A stretch of 64,000 nucleotides of DNA from Rhizobium sp. NXC14 (lineage in GTDB: Bacteria > Pseudomonadota > Alphaproteobacteria > Rhizobiales > Rhizobiaceae): assembly GCF_002117485.1 (NCBI RefSeq), contig NZ_CP021030.1, positions 3,957,501 to 4,021,500 on the forward strand, written 5' to 3'. Numbering within the stretch: position 1 is the stretch's first letter; each line of letters starts with the position of its first letter. Shown here in pieces: positions 44,558 to 54,090 of this stretch. Below the pieces are notes generated by a model. The model saw nothing but the letters and a program-made list of their open reading frames with translations. It did no database searches and was not told where the DNA came from. A program made the translations under genes and the position numbers.

Positions 44558-45246
44558 CAAATTGCAGTCCCGTCCAGCTTATGGTTGCGGACAAGGTGTA
44601 TCAATTCCGGCATGGCGTCAAACACGACATCAGGCGAAAGCCGGTCGAGTTCGGCGCGGTATCCGGCGAAATTCGCATGCGATCCGCCGGTGAAGGCAAA
44701 GACCGTCATGCCCGCCGCCTTGGCGGCGGCAATGCCGGCCGGACTGTCCTCGATGACGAGGCAGGATCCCGGCTCGACATGCATTTGCCTTGCCGCGTGG
44801 AGGAAGAGATCGGGCGCCGGTTTCCCGCGCTTGACCATCGTCGCGCTGAAGATGTCGGGCAGCCTGTCGAGAAGTCCGGTGACGGACAGCGACAACCGGA
44901 TTCGCTCCATCTGACTTGATGAAGCGACACAACAGGGAATGCCGAGCCCGTCGATCGTCGCCGCGATGCCTTCTATCGGCTTCAGCTCGGTGCGAAACCG
45001 CGCGTAGAGATCAGTGCGAATGCGCTCCAGGAATTCTTCGCCGGCGTGAATATTGAACTCGGTTTCCAGCGTATCGATGAGGGTTGCCAGGCTGCGTCCG
45101 AGGAAGCGCTCATAGGCCTGGTCTTCGGTAATCGAAACGCCGAGATCACTCATCGCCCTGACGAGCACGCTGATCGAGATCGGTTCGCTGTCGACGAGCA
45201 CGCCGTCGCAATCGAAAATGACCAGCCGTGGTTCAGCATCAGCCAT
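44557..45246 (-). CDS. HAD family phosphatase (beta-phosphoglucomutase/GS1-like)
   Basis: The 229-residue protein has HAD motif I DCDGVLVDSEP (about 9-19), motif II in CCVASSS, the conserved KRGKPAPDLFLHAA Lys and motif III VIEDSPAGIAAAKAAGM. It probably dephosphorylates a small sugar or polyol phosphate, perhaps removing dead-end products. The Met at 45246 starts MADAEPRLVIF; a Met 11 codons earlier is possible. It lies between the dehydrogenase and kinase genes of the polyol operon. Confidence 0.9.
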   Translation of the reverse strand: MADAEPRLVIFDCDGVLVDSEPISISVLVRAMSDLGVSITEDQAYERFLGRSLATLIDTLETEFNIHAGEEFLERIRTDLYARFRTELKPIEGIAATIDGLGIPCCVASSSQMERIRLSLSVTGLLDRLPDIFSATMVKRGKPAPDLFLHAARQMHVEPGSCLVIEDSPAGIAAAKAAGMTVFAFTGGSHANFAGYRAELDRLSPDVVFDAMPELIHLVRNHKLDGTAI

Positions 45247-45345
45247 GAAAAACCCAACCTGACTTCGATTCGGACGCATGATCGTCCCGCGCCGCCCGCA
45301 AGGCGGGATGGATGGCGCCAGCCGATGCCGCCATCCGCATTCCCC

Positions 45346-46827
45346 TTACACTGCGAGCTTGCCGTCGAGATAGAGCTGCAGCGTTTCCCGCGTGCCCTTT
45401 TCCCACAAGGTTTTAACAGCATGAGCAAAACGTTTGCGGAAAAGATCCGATTTCGCCACCTCGCCGAAAATATCATCGAAGCCGAGGAAGGCGGACGGAT
45501 CGGCCTTTGCCTTCAGCGCCGCTGCGTGCAGGCGCTCGGCGCTGGCGTCGTTGAAGACGATATCCTTGCCGCTGTCGGTCTTGCCGGCGAAATAACGGCA
45601 CCAAAGCGCCGAGACCAGCGCCAGGCCGATGACATCTCTGCCCTGGCGCAGATTGTCGAGCGTCGACGGCAGGATGAATTTCGGTTGGCGATTCGAGCCA
45701 TCCTGCGCCAGACGCGGGATGGTATCGGCGATCTTCGGATTGAGAAGCCGATGTTCGATGAGGGCGAAATAATCCGTCAGCGACGTGTTTGGCACCGGCG
45801 GCACGATCGGAATGATTTCGTCTGTCTCCAGCTTGGCCAGGAACGCCCGGATCAGCGGATCTTCCATGGCATCATGCACGAAATGAATGTCCATCAGCGC
45901 CGCCGGATAGGCGATCGCGGCATGCCCGCCGTTCAGGATTCGGATCTTCATATGCTCGTAAGGCGTAACATCAGGAACGAAGGTGACGCCGACCTTTTCC
46001 AAGGCCGGGCGGCCGGCCGTGAACTTGTCTTCGAGCACCCACTGCTTGAATTCTTCGCAATAAACCGGCCAATTATCCTCAATGCCGAAATTGTCCCTGA
46101 GGAAATCGATCTCCCGCTGGCCGGTCGCCGGCGTAATTCGGTCGACCATCGCGTTTGGAAAGGCAACATTAACCCTGATCCAGTCGGCAAGGGCGGCATC
46201 CGAAAGTGCTGCAGTGCCGATCACGGCATTGGCGGTGACGACGCCATTATGGGGAATGTTGTCGCAGGACATCACGGTGAAAGGTCCGATGCCCTTGTCC
46301 TTGCGCGCCTTGAGGCCAGCGACGATCAGACCGAAAACCGTCTTCGGCGCACCGGGATCTTGTCCATCGGCGGCGATAGCAGGATGGGCCGGATTGAACG
46401 TGCCTGAAGCATCGATGAAATAACCGCCCTCGGTGATCGTCAGCGAGACGATGCGTATCTCGGGATCGGCAAGCCTGGCGATGATGGCGGCAGGATCGCC
46501 GACCGGCAGAATGTCGATCATCGGGGCGGTGACACGCGCCGCCGTCTTGTTGTTGTCCTGCTCCACCACCGTCGTCAAGAAATCCTGCGCCGCAAGCTTC
46601 TCGCGCATGGCGGCATCCGATGGCAGAACGCCGGCACCGACAATTGCCCAGTCGTGATCGGCGCCCTGGTTGAAGAGATCGTCGAGATAGATCGCCTGAT
46701 GCGCGCGGTGGAAATTGCCGACGCCGAAGTGCACGATGCCGGCTTTCAGCGACGCCCTGTCGTAGGAAGGGATGGCGGCAGTGCGCGCCGCGTCCGAAAG
46801 CGTTGCCAGCGATAATTTGCACGTCAT
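45346..46827 (-). CDS. mtlK: Mannitol 2-dehydrogenase-type polyol dehydrogenase
   Basis: The 493-residue protein is a long-chain polyol dehydrogenase that oxidises mannitol or D-arabitol with NAD to fructose or xylulose. It shows the N-terminal IVHFGVGNFHRAHQAIYLDDLF nucleotide-binding signature, MSCDNIPHNG, and the catalytic Lys-Asn-His arrangement in KIRILNGGHAAIAYPA. The start follows GAGGAC. It comes right after the transporter ATPase gene. A short-chain sorbitol dehydrogenase (SmoS), found at this place in related smo loci, is not present here. Confidence 0.94.
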   Translation of the reverse strand: MTCKLSLATLSDAARTAAIPSYDRASLKAGIVHFGVGNFHRAHQAIYLDDLFNQGADHDWAIVGAGVLPSDAAMREKLAAQDFLTTVVEQDNNKTAARVTAPMIDILPVGDPAAIIARLADPEIRIVSLTITEGGYFIDASGTFNPAHPAIAADGQDPGAPKTVFGLIVAGLKARKDKGIGPFTVMSCDNIPHNGVVTANAVIGTAALSDAALADWIRVNVAFPNAMVDRITPATGQREIDFLRDNFGIEDNWPVYCEEFKQWVLEDKFTAGRPALEKVGVTFVPDVTPYEHMKIRILNGGHAAIAYPAALMDIHFVHDAMEDPLIRAFLAKLETDEIIPIVPPVPNTSLTDYFALIEHRLLNPKIADTIPRLAQDGSNRQPKFILPSTLDNLRQGRDVIGLALVSALWCRYFAGKTDSGKDIVFNDASAERLHAAALKAKADPSAFLGFDDIFGEVAKSDLFRKRFAHAVKTLWEKGTRETLQLYLDGKLAV

Positions 46828-46909
46828 GTTTCAGTCCTCTAGAAGGTCTTGCCGAGACGGCCGAGCGCCATCGCCCGGCTCGCATGCCTGCCCCCAGCCG
46901 GCCGCCTGC

Positions 46910-47908
46910 TCAGATGGCAAGGCCGCCCTCGTTGAATTTATGAATGCGTGACCGGTCCGGCGTCAGATAGACCCTATCGCCCGCTTGCGCGGCAAAATCG
47001 CCACTGCCGCGCGCCGTCACCATCCCGATCCCCTCGACATCTATGTGCAGGAAGGTGTCGGAACCGAGATGCTCGGCAACGACGACCCTGCCCTTCCAAT
47101 CGCCGCTCTCCATCGACAGCAGCATGTGTTCGGGACGGATGCCGAGCGTGTGCGCGCCGAGCTCGGCGGCGTTCTGGCCCTTGATGAAATTCATCTTCGG
47201 CGAGCCGATGAAGCCGGCGACGAAAAGATTGCGCGGGCGGCTGTAGAGTTCGAGCGGCGAGCCGACCTGCTCGATATTGCCGCGGTTCAGCACGACGATC
47301 TTGTCGGCCATGGTCATCGCCTCGACCTGGTCATGGGTGACATAGATCATCGTCGTCTTCAGCTGCTGATGCAACTCGCTGATTTCGAGGCGCATATTGA
47401 CGCGCAGAGCCGCGTCGAGATTCGACAGCGGTTCATCGAAGAGGAAGGCTGAAGGCTGGCGCACGATGGCGCGACCGATAGCGACGCGCTGGCGCTGACC
47501 GCCGGAAAGCTGGCGCGGCTTGCGCTCCAGATAGTCGGTGAGGTTCAGCACTCGTGCCGCATCCGTCACCTTACGGTCGATTTCCGCCTTGTCGACGCCC
47601 GCCATCTTCAGCGGGAAGGCGATGTTGTTGCGCACGCTCATATGCGGATAGAGCGCGTAGGACTGGAACACCATGGCAAGGCCGCGCTCCGACGGCGCCT
47701 TCTCGGTGGCGTCCTTGCCGTCGATGACGATCTTGCCGCCGGAGACATCCTCAAGACCGGCGATCAGCCTGAGCAGCGTGGACTTGCCGCAGCCGGATGG
47801 ACCGACGAAGACGACGAACTCGCCGTCGTTGATATCGAGATCAATCGAAGGGATGACCTTGGCTTCGCCGAAGACCTTGGAAACCTTCTGAAGGGTAATG
47901 CTGCCCAT
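46910..47908 (-). CDS. smoK: Polyol ABC transporter ATP-binding protein
   Basis: The 332-residue protein is a MalK/UgpC-type CUT1 ATPase: Walker [10 protein letters not shown] (about 36-44), [32 protein letters not shown] and a C-terminal OB-type domain ending near 330. Start after GGGAGA. It follows the second permease by 16 bp and energises polyol import. Confidence 0.94.
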   Translation of the reverse strand: MGSITLQKVSKVFGEAKVIPSIDLDINDGEFVVFVGPSGCGKSTLLRLIAGLEDVSGGKIVIDGKDATEKAPSERGLAMVFQSYALYPHMSVRNNIAFPLKMAGVDKAEIDRKVTDAARVLNLTDYLERKPRQLSGGQRQRVAIGRAIVRQPSAFLFDEPLSNLDAALRVNMRLEISELHQQLKTTMIYVTHDQVEAMTMADKIVVLNRGNIEQVGSPLELYSRPRNLFVAGFIGSPKMNFIKGQNAAELGAHTLGIRPEHMLLSMESGDWKGRVVVAEHLGSDTFLHIDVEGIGMVTARGSGDFAAQAGDRVYLTPDRSRIHKFNEGGLAI

Positions 47909-47924
47909 GTTTGTCTCCCTTTTC

Positions 47925-48755
47925 TTATTTCACTGCGCCGAAGGTCAGGCCGCGGACGAGTTGCTTCTGGCTGAACCAGCCGAGGATCAGGATCGGCGCG
48001 ATCGCCATGGTCGAGGCCGCCGAGAGCTTGGCATAGAACAAGCCTTCGGGGCTGGAATAGGAGGCGATGAAGGCCGTCAGCGGTGCCGCCTTCGAGGCGG
48101 TGAGGTTGAGCGTCCAGAAGGCCTCGTTCCAGGCAAGGATGATGTTCAGAAGCAGCGTCGAGGCAATGCCCGGCACCGCCATCGGCGTCAGCACGTAGAC
48201 GATCTCCTTCATCAGCGAGGCGCCGTCCATGCGGGCCGCTTCGAGGATCTCACCGGGAATTTCCTTGAAGTAGGTGTAGAGCATCCAGACGATGATCGGC
48301 AGATTGATCAGCGTCAGCACGATCACCAGCCCGATGCGCGTGTCGAGCAGACCGGAATTGCGGAACATCAGATAGATGGGGATCAGCGCGCCCACAGGCG
48401 GCATCATCTTGGTCGAGAGCATCCACATCAGCACGTCCTTCGTCCGCTTGGTGGGCGCGAACGCCATCGCCCAGGCGGCCGGAATGGCGATGATCAGGCC
48501 GATCAGCGTCGAGCCGAAGGAAATGACCACCGAGTTCATGAAGTGGCTGAGATAGTTCGACCGGCTCTGCACTTCCGCATAGTTCTCCGCGGTCCAGTGG
48601 AAGAACAGGAACTGCGGCGGCGAGGCGATGGCGTCGGCTTCCGACTTGAAGCTGGTCAGGAACGTCCAGAGGATCGGGAAGAAGATCAGGATGCCGAGCG
48701 TCCAGGCGACCGCCGTCACGATGAGCTTGCGCTGAGTTGTGACTTTTCTGGCCAT
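47925..48755 (-). CDS. smoG: Polyol ABC transporter permease (SmoG type)
   Basis: The 276-residue membrane protein has six helices and the EAA loop [29 protein letters not shown]. The frame is open upstream into the preceding permease gene; the Met at 48755 follows GGAGG and gives [30 protein letters not shown]. It lies one base after the stop of the partner permease. Confidence 0.94.
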   Translation of the reverse strand: MARKVTTQRKLIVTAVAWTLGILIFFPILWTFLTSFKSEADAIASPPQFLFFHWTAENYAEVQSRSNYLSHFMNSVVISFGSTLIGLIIAIPAAWAMAFAPTKRTKDVLMWMLSTKMMPPVGALIPIYLMFRNSGLLDTRIGLVIVLTLINLPIIVWMLYTYFKEIPGEILEAARMDGASLMKEIVYVLTPMAVPGIASTLLLNIILAWNEAFWTLNLTASKAAPLTAFIASYSSPEGLFYAKLSAASTMAIAPILILGWFSQKQLVRGLTFGAVK

Positions 48756-48756
48756 C

Positions 48757-49629
48757 TCAAGCCTCCAGATTCTTGCCGACGAGGCGGACGAGGAAGATCG
48801 CGACAATATTGGCAAGCACGACCGCGACGATGCCGCCTGCAGAAGCGCCGCCGATATCGAACTGCAGCAGAGCCTGCGCATAGACGAGATAGGTGAGGTT
48901 GGTGCTGTCGGTGCCCGGCCCGCCATTGGTGGTGACGAGGATTTCGGCGAAGACCGAGAGCAGGAAGATCGTCTGGATCAGGATCACCACGGTGATGGCA
49001 CGCGCCATGTGCGGCAGGATGATGTAGATGAATTTCGAGATCGCCCCGGCGCCGTCCATTTCGGCCGCCTCCTTCTGCTCCTCGTCGAGCGACTGCAGCG
49101 CCGTCAACAGGATGAGGGTGGCAAAGGGCAGCCACTGCCAGGCGACGATGAGGATGACGGACAGGAGCGGCGCATTCGCCAGCCAGTCGATCGGCTGCAG
49201 GCCGAGCGCTTTCGCAAGATGCGCAAACAAGCCGTTGACCGGGTTCATGAACATGTTCTTCCAGACGAGTGCTGCCACTGTCGGCATGACGAAGAACGGC
49301 GCGATGACAAGGATGCGCACGATGCCCTGGCCGTACATCGGTTGGTCGAGCAGCAGCGCGAAGGCGATGCCGCCGACGACGGTGACGACGAGAACGCCGG
49401 CAACAAGCAGCAGCGTATTGATCAGCGCGGCGATGAAGGCCGGATCTGACAGGAAATATTCGTAGTTCAGCAGGCCGACGAAGCTCTCCATGCCAGGGCT
49501 GAGCAGATTATAGTTCAGCAGAGAGAAATAGATCGTCATCGCAAGCGGGACGATCATCCACGCAAAGAGGAACAGCACGGAGGGCGCAATCATCAGGCGC
49601 GCCGCGGAGCGAGTATGTGTTGTTGCCAT
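48757..49629 (-). CDS. smoF: Polyol ABC transporter permease (SmoF type)
   Basis: The 290-residue membrane protein has six helices, with LMIAPSVLFLFAWMIVPLAMTIYFSLLNY first and the EAA loop EEQKEAAEMDGAGAISKFIYIILPHMARAI. The Met at 49629 (MATTHTRSAARL) matches the family N-terminus. A hairpin with a T-run lies between the binding-protein gene and this one. Confidence 0.93.
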   Translation of the reverse strand: MATTHTRSAARLMIAPSVLFLFAWMIVPLAMTIYFSLLNYNLLSPGMESFVGLLNYEYFLSDPAFIAALINTLLLVAGVLVVTVVGGIAFALLLDQPMYGQGIVRILVIAPFFVMPTVAALVWKNMFMNPVNGLFAHLAKALGLQPIDWLANAPLLSVILIVAWQWLPFATLILLTALQSLDEEQKEAAEMDGAGAISKFIYIILPHMARAITVVILIQTIFLLSVFAEILVTTNGGPGTDSTNLTYLVYAQALLQFDIGGASAGGIVAVVLANIVAIFLVRLVGKNLEA

Positions 49630-49684
49630 GGCAATCACCGATCTGAAGTGAAGCGGGGAGCGGCCGCAATGCAGCTTGATCTGG

Positions 49685-49722
49685 AAAAGAGGCCGCCGAT
49701 GCGGTTTGGGCAATCGGCGGCC
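49685..49722 (-). terminator. Intercistronic hairpin between smoE and smoF
   Basis: GGCCGCCGAT and ATCGGCGGCC arms (10 bp) with a 12-base loop are followed on the minus strand by TC and four T. Its place right after the binding-protein gene suggests partial termination or mRNA protection that keeps SmoE above the permeases. Confidence 0.7.
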
Positions 49723-49763
49723 CAGAGGGGCGGATTGTCAAGGATCCGCCTCTCCTCAGGAGG

Positions 49764-51074
49764 TTATTTGATGTAGCCGGCTTTGGTCATTTCGCGGGTC
49801 GCCAGCTGCTGTGCGCTCTTCAAAGCCTGATCGACCGAAATCTGGCCGGCAAGGGCTGCCGAGAACTGCTGGCCCACCGCCGTGCCGATGCCCTGGAATT
49901 CCGGGATTGCCACGAACTGGACGCCGACATAAGGGACCGGCTTGACGGTCGGCTTGGTCGGGTCGGCCGAGTTGATCGAATCGAGGGTCATCTTGGCGAA
50001 GGGAGCAGCCTTCTGATACTCCGCATTCGCATAAAGCGAGGTGCGGGTGCCGGGAGGTGCGTTCAGCCAGCCTTCCTTCTCGGCAACCAGGTTGGTGTAC
50101 TCCTTGCTCGTTGCCCAGGCGACAAACTTCTCGGCGGCCTCGACCTTCTGCGAGCCTGCCGGAATGGCGAGGTTCCAGGCCCAGAGCCAGTTGCCGCGCT
50201 TGCCGAGGCCCTTGTCCGGAGCGAGCGCGAAGCCGACCTTGTCGGCGACCTGCGACTGCTTCGGATCGGAGACGAAGGAAGCGGCAACCGTCGCGTCGAT
50301 CCACATGCCGCACTTGCCGGTCTGGAAGAGCGCCAGGTTTTCATTGAAGCCGTTGGAGGAGGCGCCCGGAGGGCCGGCTTCCTTCATCAGGTTGACGTAG
50401 AAGGTCAGCGTGTCCTTCCACTCGGGCTGATCGAACTGCGGCTTCCACTTCTCATCGAACCAGCGCGCACCGAAGGAGTTCGACATAGCCGTCAGGAAGG
50501 CCATGTTTTCGCCCCAGCCAGCTTTGCCGCGCAGGCAGATGCCGTAGATTTCCTTGTCCTTGTTGGTGACCTTCTTCGCAGCGTCCGCGATGAAGTCCCA
50601 GGTCGGCGCGTCGGGCATCTTCAGGCCAGCGGCGTCGAAAAGGTCTTTGCGGTACATGACCATGGAGCTTTCGCCATAGAACGGCGCGGCATAGAGTTTG
50701 CCGTCCATGCTGATGCCACTGCGGATGGCCGGCAGCAGGTCGTTGACGTCATAGGCGTCGCCGAGATTGTCGAGCGGCAGCAGCCAGCCCTGCTTCGCCC
50801 AGATCGGAACTTCATAGGTGCCGATCGTCAGAACGTCGTACTGGCCGCCCTTGGTCGCGATGTCGGTCGTGACCTTCTGGCGCAGCACGTTTTCTTCGAG
50901 GGTGACCCATTCAAGGTCTATGCCGGGATTCTTTGCCTTGAAGTCGTCCGTCAGCTTCTGCATCCGGATCATGTCGCCGTTGTTGACGGTCGCAATTGTC
51001 AGCGTCTCGGCCGAAGCCATGCCGGCAAACGCCAATGCTGAGCAGGCGCCCAGCAGGAAAGTTCTCAATGTCAT
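49764..51074 (-). CDS. smoE: Polyol ABC transporter substrate-binding protein
   Basis: The 436-residue precursor has a signal peptide (MTLRTFLLGACSALAFAGMASA, cut near residue 22). It is a CUT1 family binding protein with LTIATVNNGDMIRMQKLTDDF, DVLTIGTYEVPIWAKQGWLLPLD and APFYGESSMVMYRKDLFDAAGL. It resembles SmoE/MtlE polyol-binding proteins. The start follows GGGAGGAA. It is the first structural gene of the operon, with a perfect palindrome 37 bp upstream (51111-51124). Confidence 0.94.
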   Translation of the reverse strand: MTLRTFLLGACSALAFAGMASAETLTIATVNNGDMIRMQKLTDDFKAKNPGIDLEWVTLEENVLRQKVTTDIATKGGQYDVLTIGTYEVPIWAKQGWLLPLDNLGDAYDVNDLLPAIRSGISMDGKLYAAPFYGESSMVMYRKDLFDAAGLKMPDAPTWDFIADAAKKVTNKDKEIYGICLRGKAGWGENMAFLTAMSNSFGARWFDEKWKPQFDQPEWKDTLTFYVNLMKEAGPPGASSNGFNENLALFQTGKCGMWIDATVAASFVSDPKQSQVADKVGFALAPDKGLGKRGNWLWAWNLAIPAGSQKVEAAEKFVAWATSKEYTNLVAEKEGWLNAPPGTRTSLYANAEYQKAAPFAKMTLDSINSADPTKPTVKPVPYVGVQFVAIPEFQGIGTAVGQQFSAALAGQISVDQALKSAQQLATREMTKAGYIK

Positions 51075-51110
51075 ATCTTCCTCCCAGAAGACGAGATGTG
51101 AGCATTCGCT

Positions 51111-51124
51111 TTGCTCATGAGCAA
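51111..51124. promoter_or_regulatory. SorC-type operator near the smoE start
   Basis: TTGCTCATGAGCAA is a perfect 14 bp palindrome, 37 bp upstream of the smoE start codon. The same half-site recurs at 51212-51236. Confidence 0.65.
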
Positions 51125-51211
51125 TTACTCATCACTGCGTGAAAAAAGTCAATCGACAATCGTTGCTGCGATGCCGAAGGCAGTGGTCTTGTCTTGATTT
51201 AATTGCAATAT

Positions 51212-51236
51212 TTTTTGCTCAGCTTTTGAGCAAAAA
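51212..51236. promoter_or_regulatory. Second, longer SorC-type palindrome overlapping the regulator's 3' end
   Basis: TTTTTGCTCA and TGAGCAAAAA arms flank GCTTT. The site includes the last codons and the stop of the SorC-type gene and lies 138 bp upstream of smoE. It shares TTGCTCA/TGAGCAA with the site at 51111, so it is probably an upstream operator; a terminator-like role of the stem is also possible. Confidence 0.6.
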
Positions 51237-52172
51237 CTCAGCGGTCTCTTCGTCAGTGATCAGAGCATTGATTTGGTGGCCGACTACGGCGGCTCTGATA
51301 GCCTTGTATTTTCGCTTGCCTTTGGCGAGCCCGATAACCATCGAAGCCTCGCGGGACGGGATCGGCGCCGAGGCGACACGCTCGTTGATCGGGTTGTCGA
51401 GCAGTTTGCCGTCGACATCGAAGATCCAGCCGCAGATTTCACCGACGGCGCCTCCACGCATCAGTTCCATCATCTCGTCCTTTTCAAGAAAGCCATCGAC
51501 GCAGAGCGGCCCGTCGATGCCGAGCTCGCCGATGCCGACGAAGGTGACGTCTGCCTGCGCGCTCATGTCGAGCGTCGAGCGCACCAGTTGCTGCCCATGC
51601 AGCAGCTCCCGTTCTTCAGCCGAGGTGACGAGCACCGGCAGCGGCATCGGATAGTGCCGCGCCTTGACTGCATCCGCCATGCTGAAGATGACGTTGTAAT
51701 AGGCGGCCGAACCGTCCGGCGCGATATTGCCGGTCAGCGAGACGATCCGGTGATTGGGACATTCGATCGCCGGAAGCTGGTCGACCGCCGCCTTCAGCGT
51801 GCGGCCGGTGCCAACCGCCAGCACGATCGGTTCCGGCCGCTTCAGCCAGCGCTCGATCTCGGCCGCACCCGCCTCGGCGATGCCGATGGTGGTCGACGAG
51901 GAACCCGCATCGCTCGGCACCACTTCCACATGTTTCAGCCCGAATTTTCGCCGCAGCTGGTTGGCAAGCTCGAGGCAGGCGGCGATCGGATGGTCGAGCC
52001 GCACTTTGATCAGACGCTCGGCGACAGCAAGCGACACCAGCCGCTGCGCCGATTGCCGTGAAATGCCCATCGTGGCGGCGATTTCATCCTGCGTGCGTCC
52101 GGCGACATAATAAAGCCAGCCGGCACGCGCTGCATCGTCGAGCCGTGCAGGGGTCTCGGATCTTTTTGCCAT
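51219..52172 (-). CDS. smoC: SorC family regulator of the polyol operon (SmoC-like)
   Basis: The 317-residue protein has an N-terminal HTH (DDAARAGWLYYVAGRTQDEIAATMGISRQSAQRLVSLAVAERLIKVRL, about 13-60). A SorC-type ligand domain follows with VLAVGTGRTLKAAVDQLPA and a C-terminal AAVVGHQINALITDEETAEFLL. It precedes the smoEFGK-mtlK genes on the same strand and probably controls them through the two TTGCTCA/TGAGCAA palindromes. A polyol or its phosphate is the likely effector. Confidence 0.9.
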   Translation of the reverse strand: MAKRSETPARLDDAARAGWLYYVAGRTQDEIAATMGISRQSAQRLVSLAVAERLIKVRLDHPIAACLELANQLRRKFGLKHVEVVPSDAGSSSTTIGIAEAGAAEIERWLKRPEPIVLAVGTGRTLKAAVDQLPAIECPNHRIVSLTGNIAPDGSAAYYNVIFSMADAVKARHYPMPLPVLVTSAEERELLHGQQLVRSTLDMSAQADVTFVGIGELGIDGPLCVDGFLEKDEMMELMRGGAVGEICGWIFDVDGKLLDNPINERVASAPIPSREASMVIGLAKGKRKYKAIRAAVVGHQINALITDEETAEFLLKS

Positions 52173-52287
52173 CTACTGCCTACCGCGCAAAATGAGCCGG
52201 CTTGCCGCCGCCGGCATGATGTGAGTCTCTATCCACGCCAGTTCAAAACAAAATTCCCGAAAATGTCGAGCCTGTTGACGCAACCGC

Positions 52288-52947
52288 TCAGGCGAACCAT
52301 TGCATGACGAAATAAATCGACGCCTTCGCGAGACCGTAAATCACGCTGCCGGCAATGAAGAGCGACACGGTCGTCATGATAAAGCCAATGAGCGCGAAAA
52401 GCCCGTCACGGCCCATAATGCCGAACGCGAACACCGAAATGGTGATTGCCGGCAGGATATTGCCGAGCGGCACCGGCAGAACCAGCACGATCGAAAGCAG
52501 CAGACAGGCGAGGCCGGCGAAATATTCCGCCGGCGGTTCGGCGAAGATGGCAAGTCGCGGCTTCAGCATGCGCTCCGCCCAGGCGAGCCAGCGATGGATG
52601 CGGCCGACGATAGTCTCGAAATCCTCCCGCCGCATCGAGCGGTTTGCGATCGCCTTCGGCAGCCAGGGTTTTAGCCCGAAGGTCAATTGGGCCGCCAGAA
52701 AAACCAGTGGCGCGCCAAGCACGGCCGATGTGCCGGGCGGTGTGGGAAAAGCGTTCGGCAGCGCGAAGATCAACATCAGAGCACTGATCGCCCTGTCACC
52801 CATCGTCTCGAACAGATCGCCGATCGAAATCCACTCCCGGCTTTGATCGCCTGCCAACTGCCGCAGGACAGCTGAGAGGCGGCGGCCTTTTGGGCGGGGC
52901 GGACGTGGTCTTCGGCGTCTGTGGGGATCGGCGTTTTCGAAGGTCAT
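52288..52947 (-). CDS. exoD: ExoD family exopolysaccharide synthesis protein
   Basis: The 219-residue protein has a charged N-terminus, then the ExoD pattern: LSAVLRQLAGDQSREWISIGDLFETMGDRAISALMLIFALPNAFPTPPGTSAVLGAPLVFLAAQL and three to four more hydrophobic helices. ExoD is associated with exopolysaccharide production and alkaline sensitivity in rhizobia. The ribosome site before 52947 is weak. The 225 bp to the divergent kinase gene show no clear operator. Confidence 0.9.
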   Translation of the reverse strand: MTFENADPHRRRRPRPPRPKGRRLSAVLRQLAGDQSREWISIGDLFETMGDRAISALMLIFALPNAFPTPPGTSAVLGAPLVFLAAQLTFGLKPWLPKAIANRSMRREDFETIVGRIHRWLAWAERMLKPRLAIFAEPPAEYFAGLACLLLSIVLVLPVPLGNILPAITISVFAFGIMGRDGLFALIGFIMTTVSLFIAGSVIYGLAKASIYFVMQWFA

Positions 52948-53172
52948 GATACCGTTAGATGATGGAATGCCAAGCCCGATCTTGGCCGCGCAATATGCCA
53001 ATTGAATGACTTAAGGGACAGGAAATCAATGAGAAGATCTGTCTGCGGCCATTTACATTCGACCGCCGCTTTTTTGCGCCGCAAGCGCGTGGCAGGCAGA
53101 TGCATCAAGGCTTGAAATTCCCTGCCAACAGTGCGAGCAGACGCTGAAGGCTAGAGAAACGGCAGGCAGGCA

Positions 53173-54090
53173 ATGATCATTTCATTCGACATCGGCGGTT
53201 CCGCCATCAAGGGCGGCATCGCCCGCTCCGAGACAGACATCGTTTCCCTTGGCCGCCGTCCGACGCCGAAGGATGATTTTGGCGCTTTCGTCGAGACCCT
53301 GTGCGATATCATCGCCGAAACCGGCGAACGCCCGAGCCGTATTGCCCTCTCGATTGCTGGCGTCGTCGATCCCGATACCCAGCGGCTGACCTGCGCCAAC
53401 ATTCCCTGCATACACGGCCGCACGCTCGCGGCCGATCTCGAAGCCGAACTCGGCTTGCCGGTGCTGATCGCCAATGACGCCGACTGTTTCGCCATGGCTG
53501 AAGCCGGTCTCGGCGCCGGCCGCGGCCACCGCATCGTCTTCGGTGCCATCCTCGGCACCGGCGTCGGCGGCGGTCTGGTCGCCGACGGGCGGCTCGCCAA
53601 TGAGGCCGGAGGCTTTGCCGGCGAATGGGGTCATGGGCCGATCATCGCCTCGGCGGCCGGTAATCCGCCCGTCGCCATTCCTGCCTACGCCTGCGGCTGC
53701 GGCCAGAAGGGCTGTGTCGACACTGTCGGCGGCGCCCGCGGGCTGGAGCGCCTGCATAAGACGCTGCATGATCTCAAACTCTCAAGCGAAGAGATCATCG
53801 GTCAGTGGCGACGAGGGGAGGAGAAGGCGACACGCACCATCGACGTCTATGTCGACCTGGTTGCATCACCGCTCGCCCTGACGATCAACATCACCGGCGC
53901 CACCATCGTTCCGGTCGGCGGCGGACTTTCCAATGTCGAGCCCTTGCTTGCCGAGCTAGACAAGGCCGTGCGTACCCGCATCCTGCGCAAATTCGACCGT
54001 CCGCTGGTGGTGCCGAGTGAATGCCGCATCGAACCCGGCCTGATCGGCGCAGCGCTGTTGGGGCTCAAGGCGGAAGCAATCACGTCTTAA
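53173..54090 (+). CDS. nagK: ROK family sugar kinase, probably N-acetylglucosamine kinase
   Basis: The 305-residue protein starts with the ATP-binding ISFDIGGSAIKGGIA, then has IANDADCFAMAEAGLGAGRG and the ROK signature GAILGTGVGGGLVADGRLANEAGGFAGEWGH. A zinc site CGCGQKGCVDT follows. These fit NagK-type kinases converting GlcNAc to GlcNAc 6-phosphate. The convergent hexosaminidase gene supports GlcNAc as substrate, but ROK specificity is hard to read from sequence. The two stops overlap by 4 bp. Confidence 0.88.
   Translation: MIISFDIGGSAIKGGIARSETDIVSLGRRPTPKDDFGAFVETLCDIIAETGERPSRIALSIAGVVDPDTQRLTCANIPCIHGRTLAADLEAELGLPVLIANDADCFAMAEAGLGAGRGHRIVFGAILGTGVGGGLVADGRLANEAGGFAGEWGHGPIIASAAGNPPVAIPAYACGCGQKGCVDTVGGARGLERLHKTLHDLKLSSEEIIGQWRRGEEKATRTIDVYVDLVASPLALTINITGATIVPVGGGLSNVEPLLAELDKAVRTRILRKFDRPLVVPSECRIEPGLIGAALLGLKAEAITS

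Noticed and set aside
53029..53115. A 28-codon frame with an AGGAAATC leader between exoD and nagK
   Set aside because: It is very short and basic without a recognisable motif; conservation data would be needed to support it.
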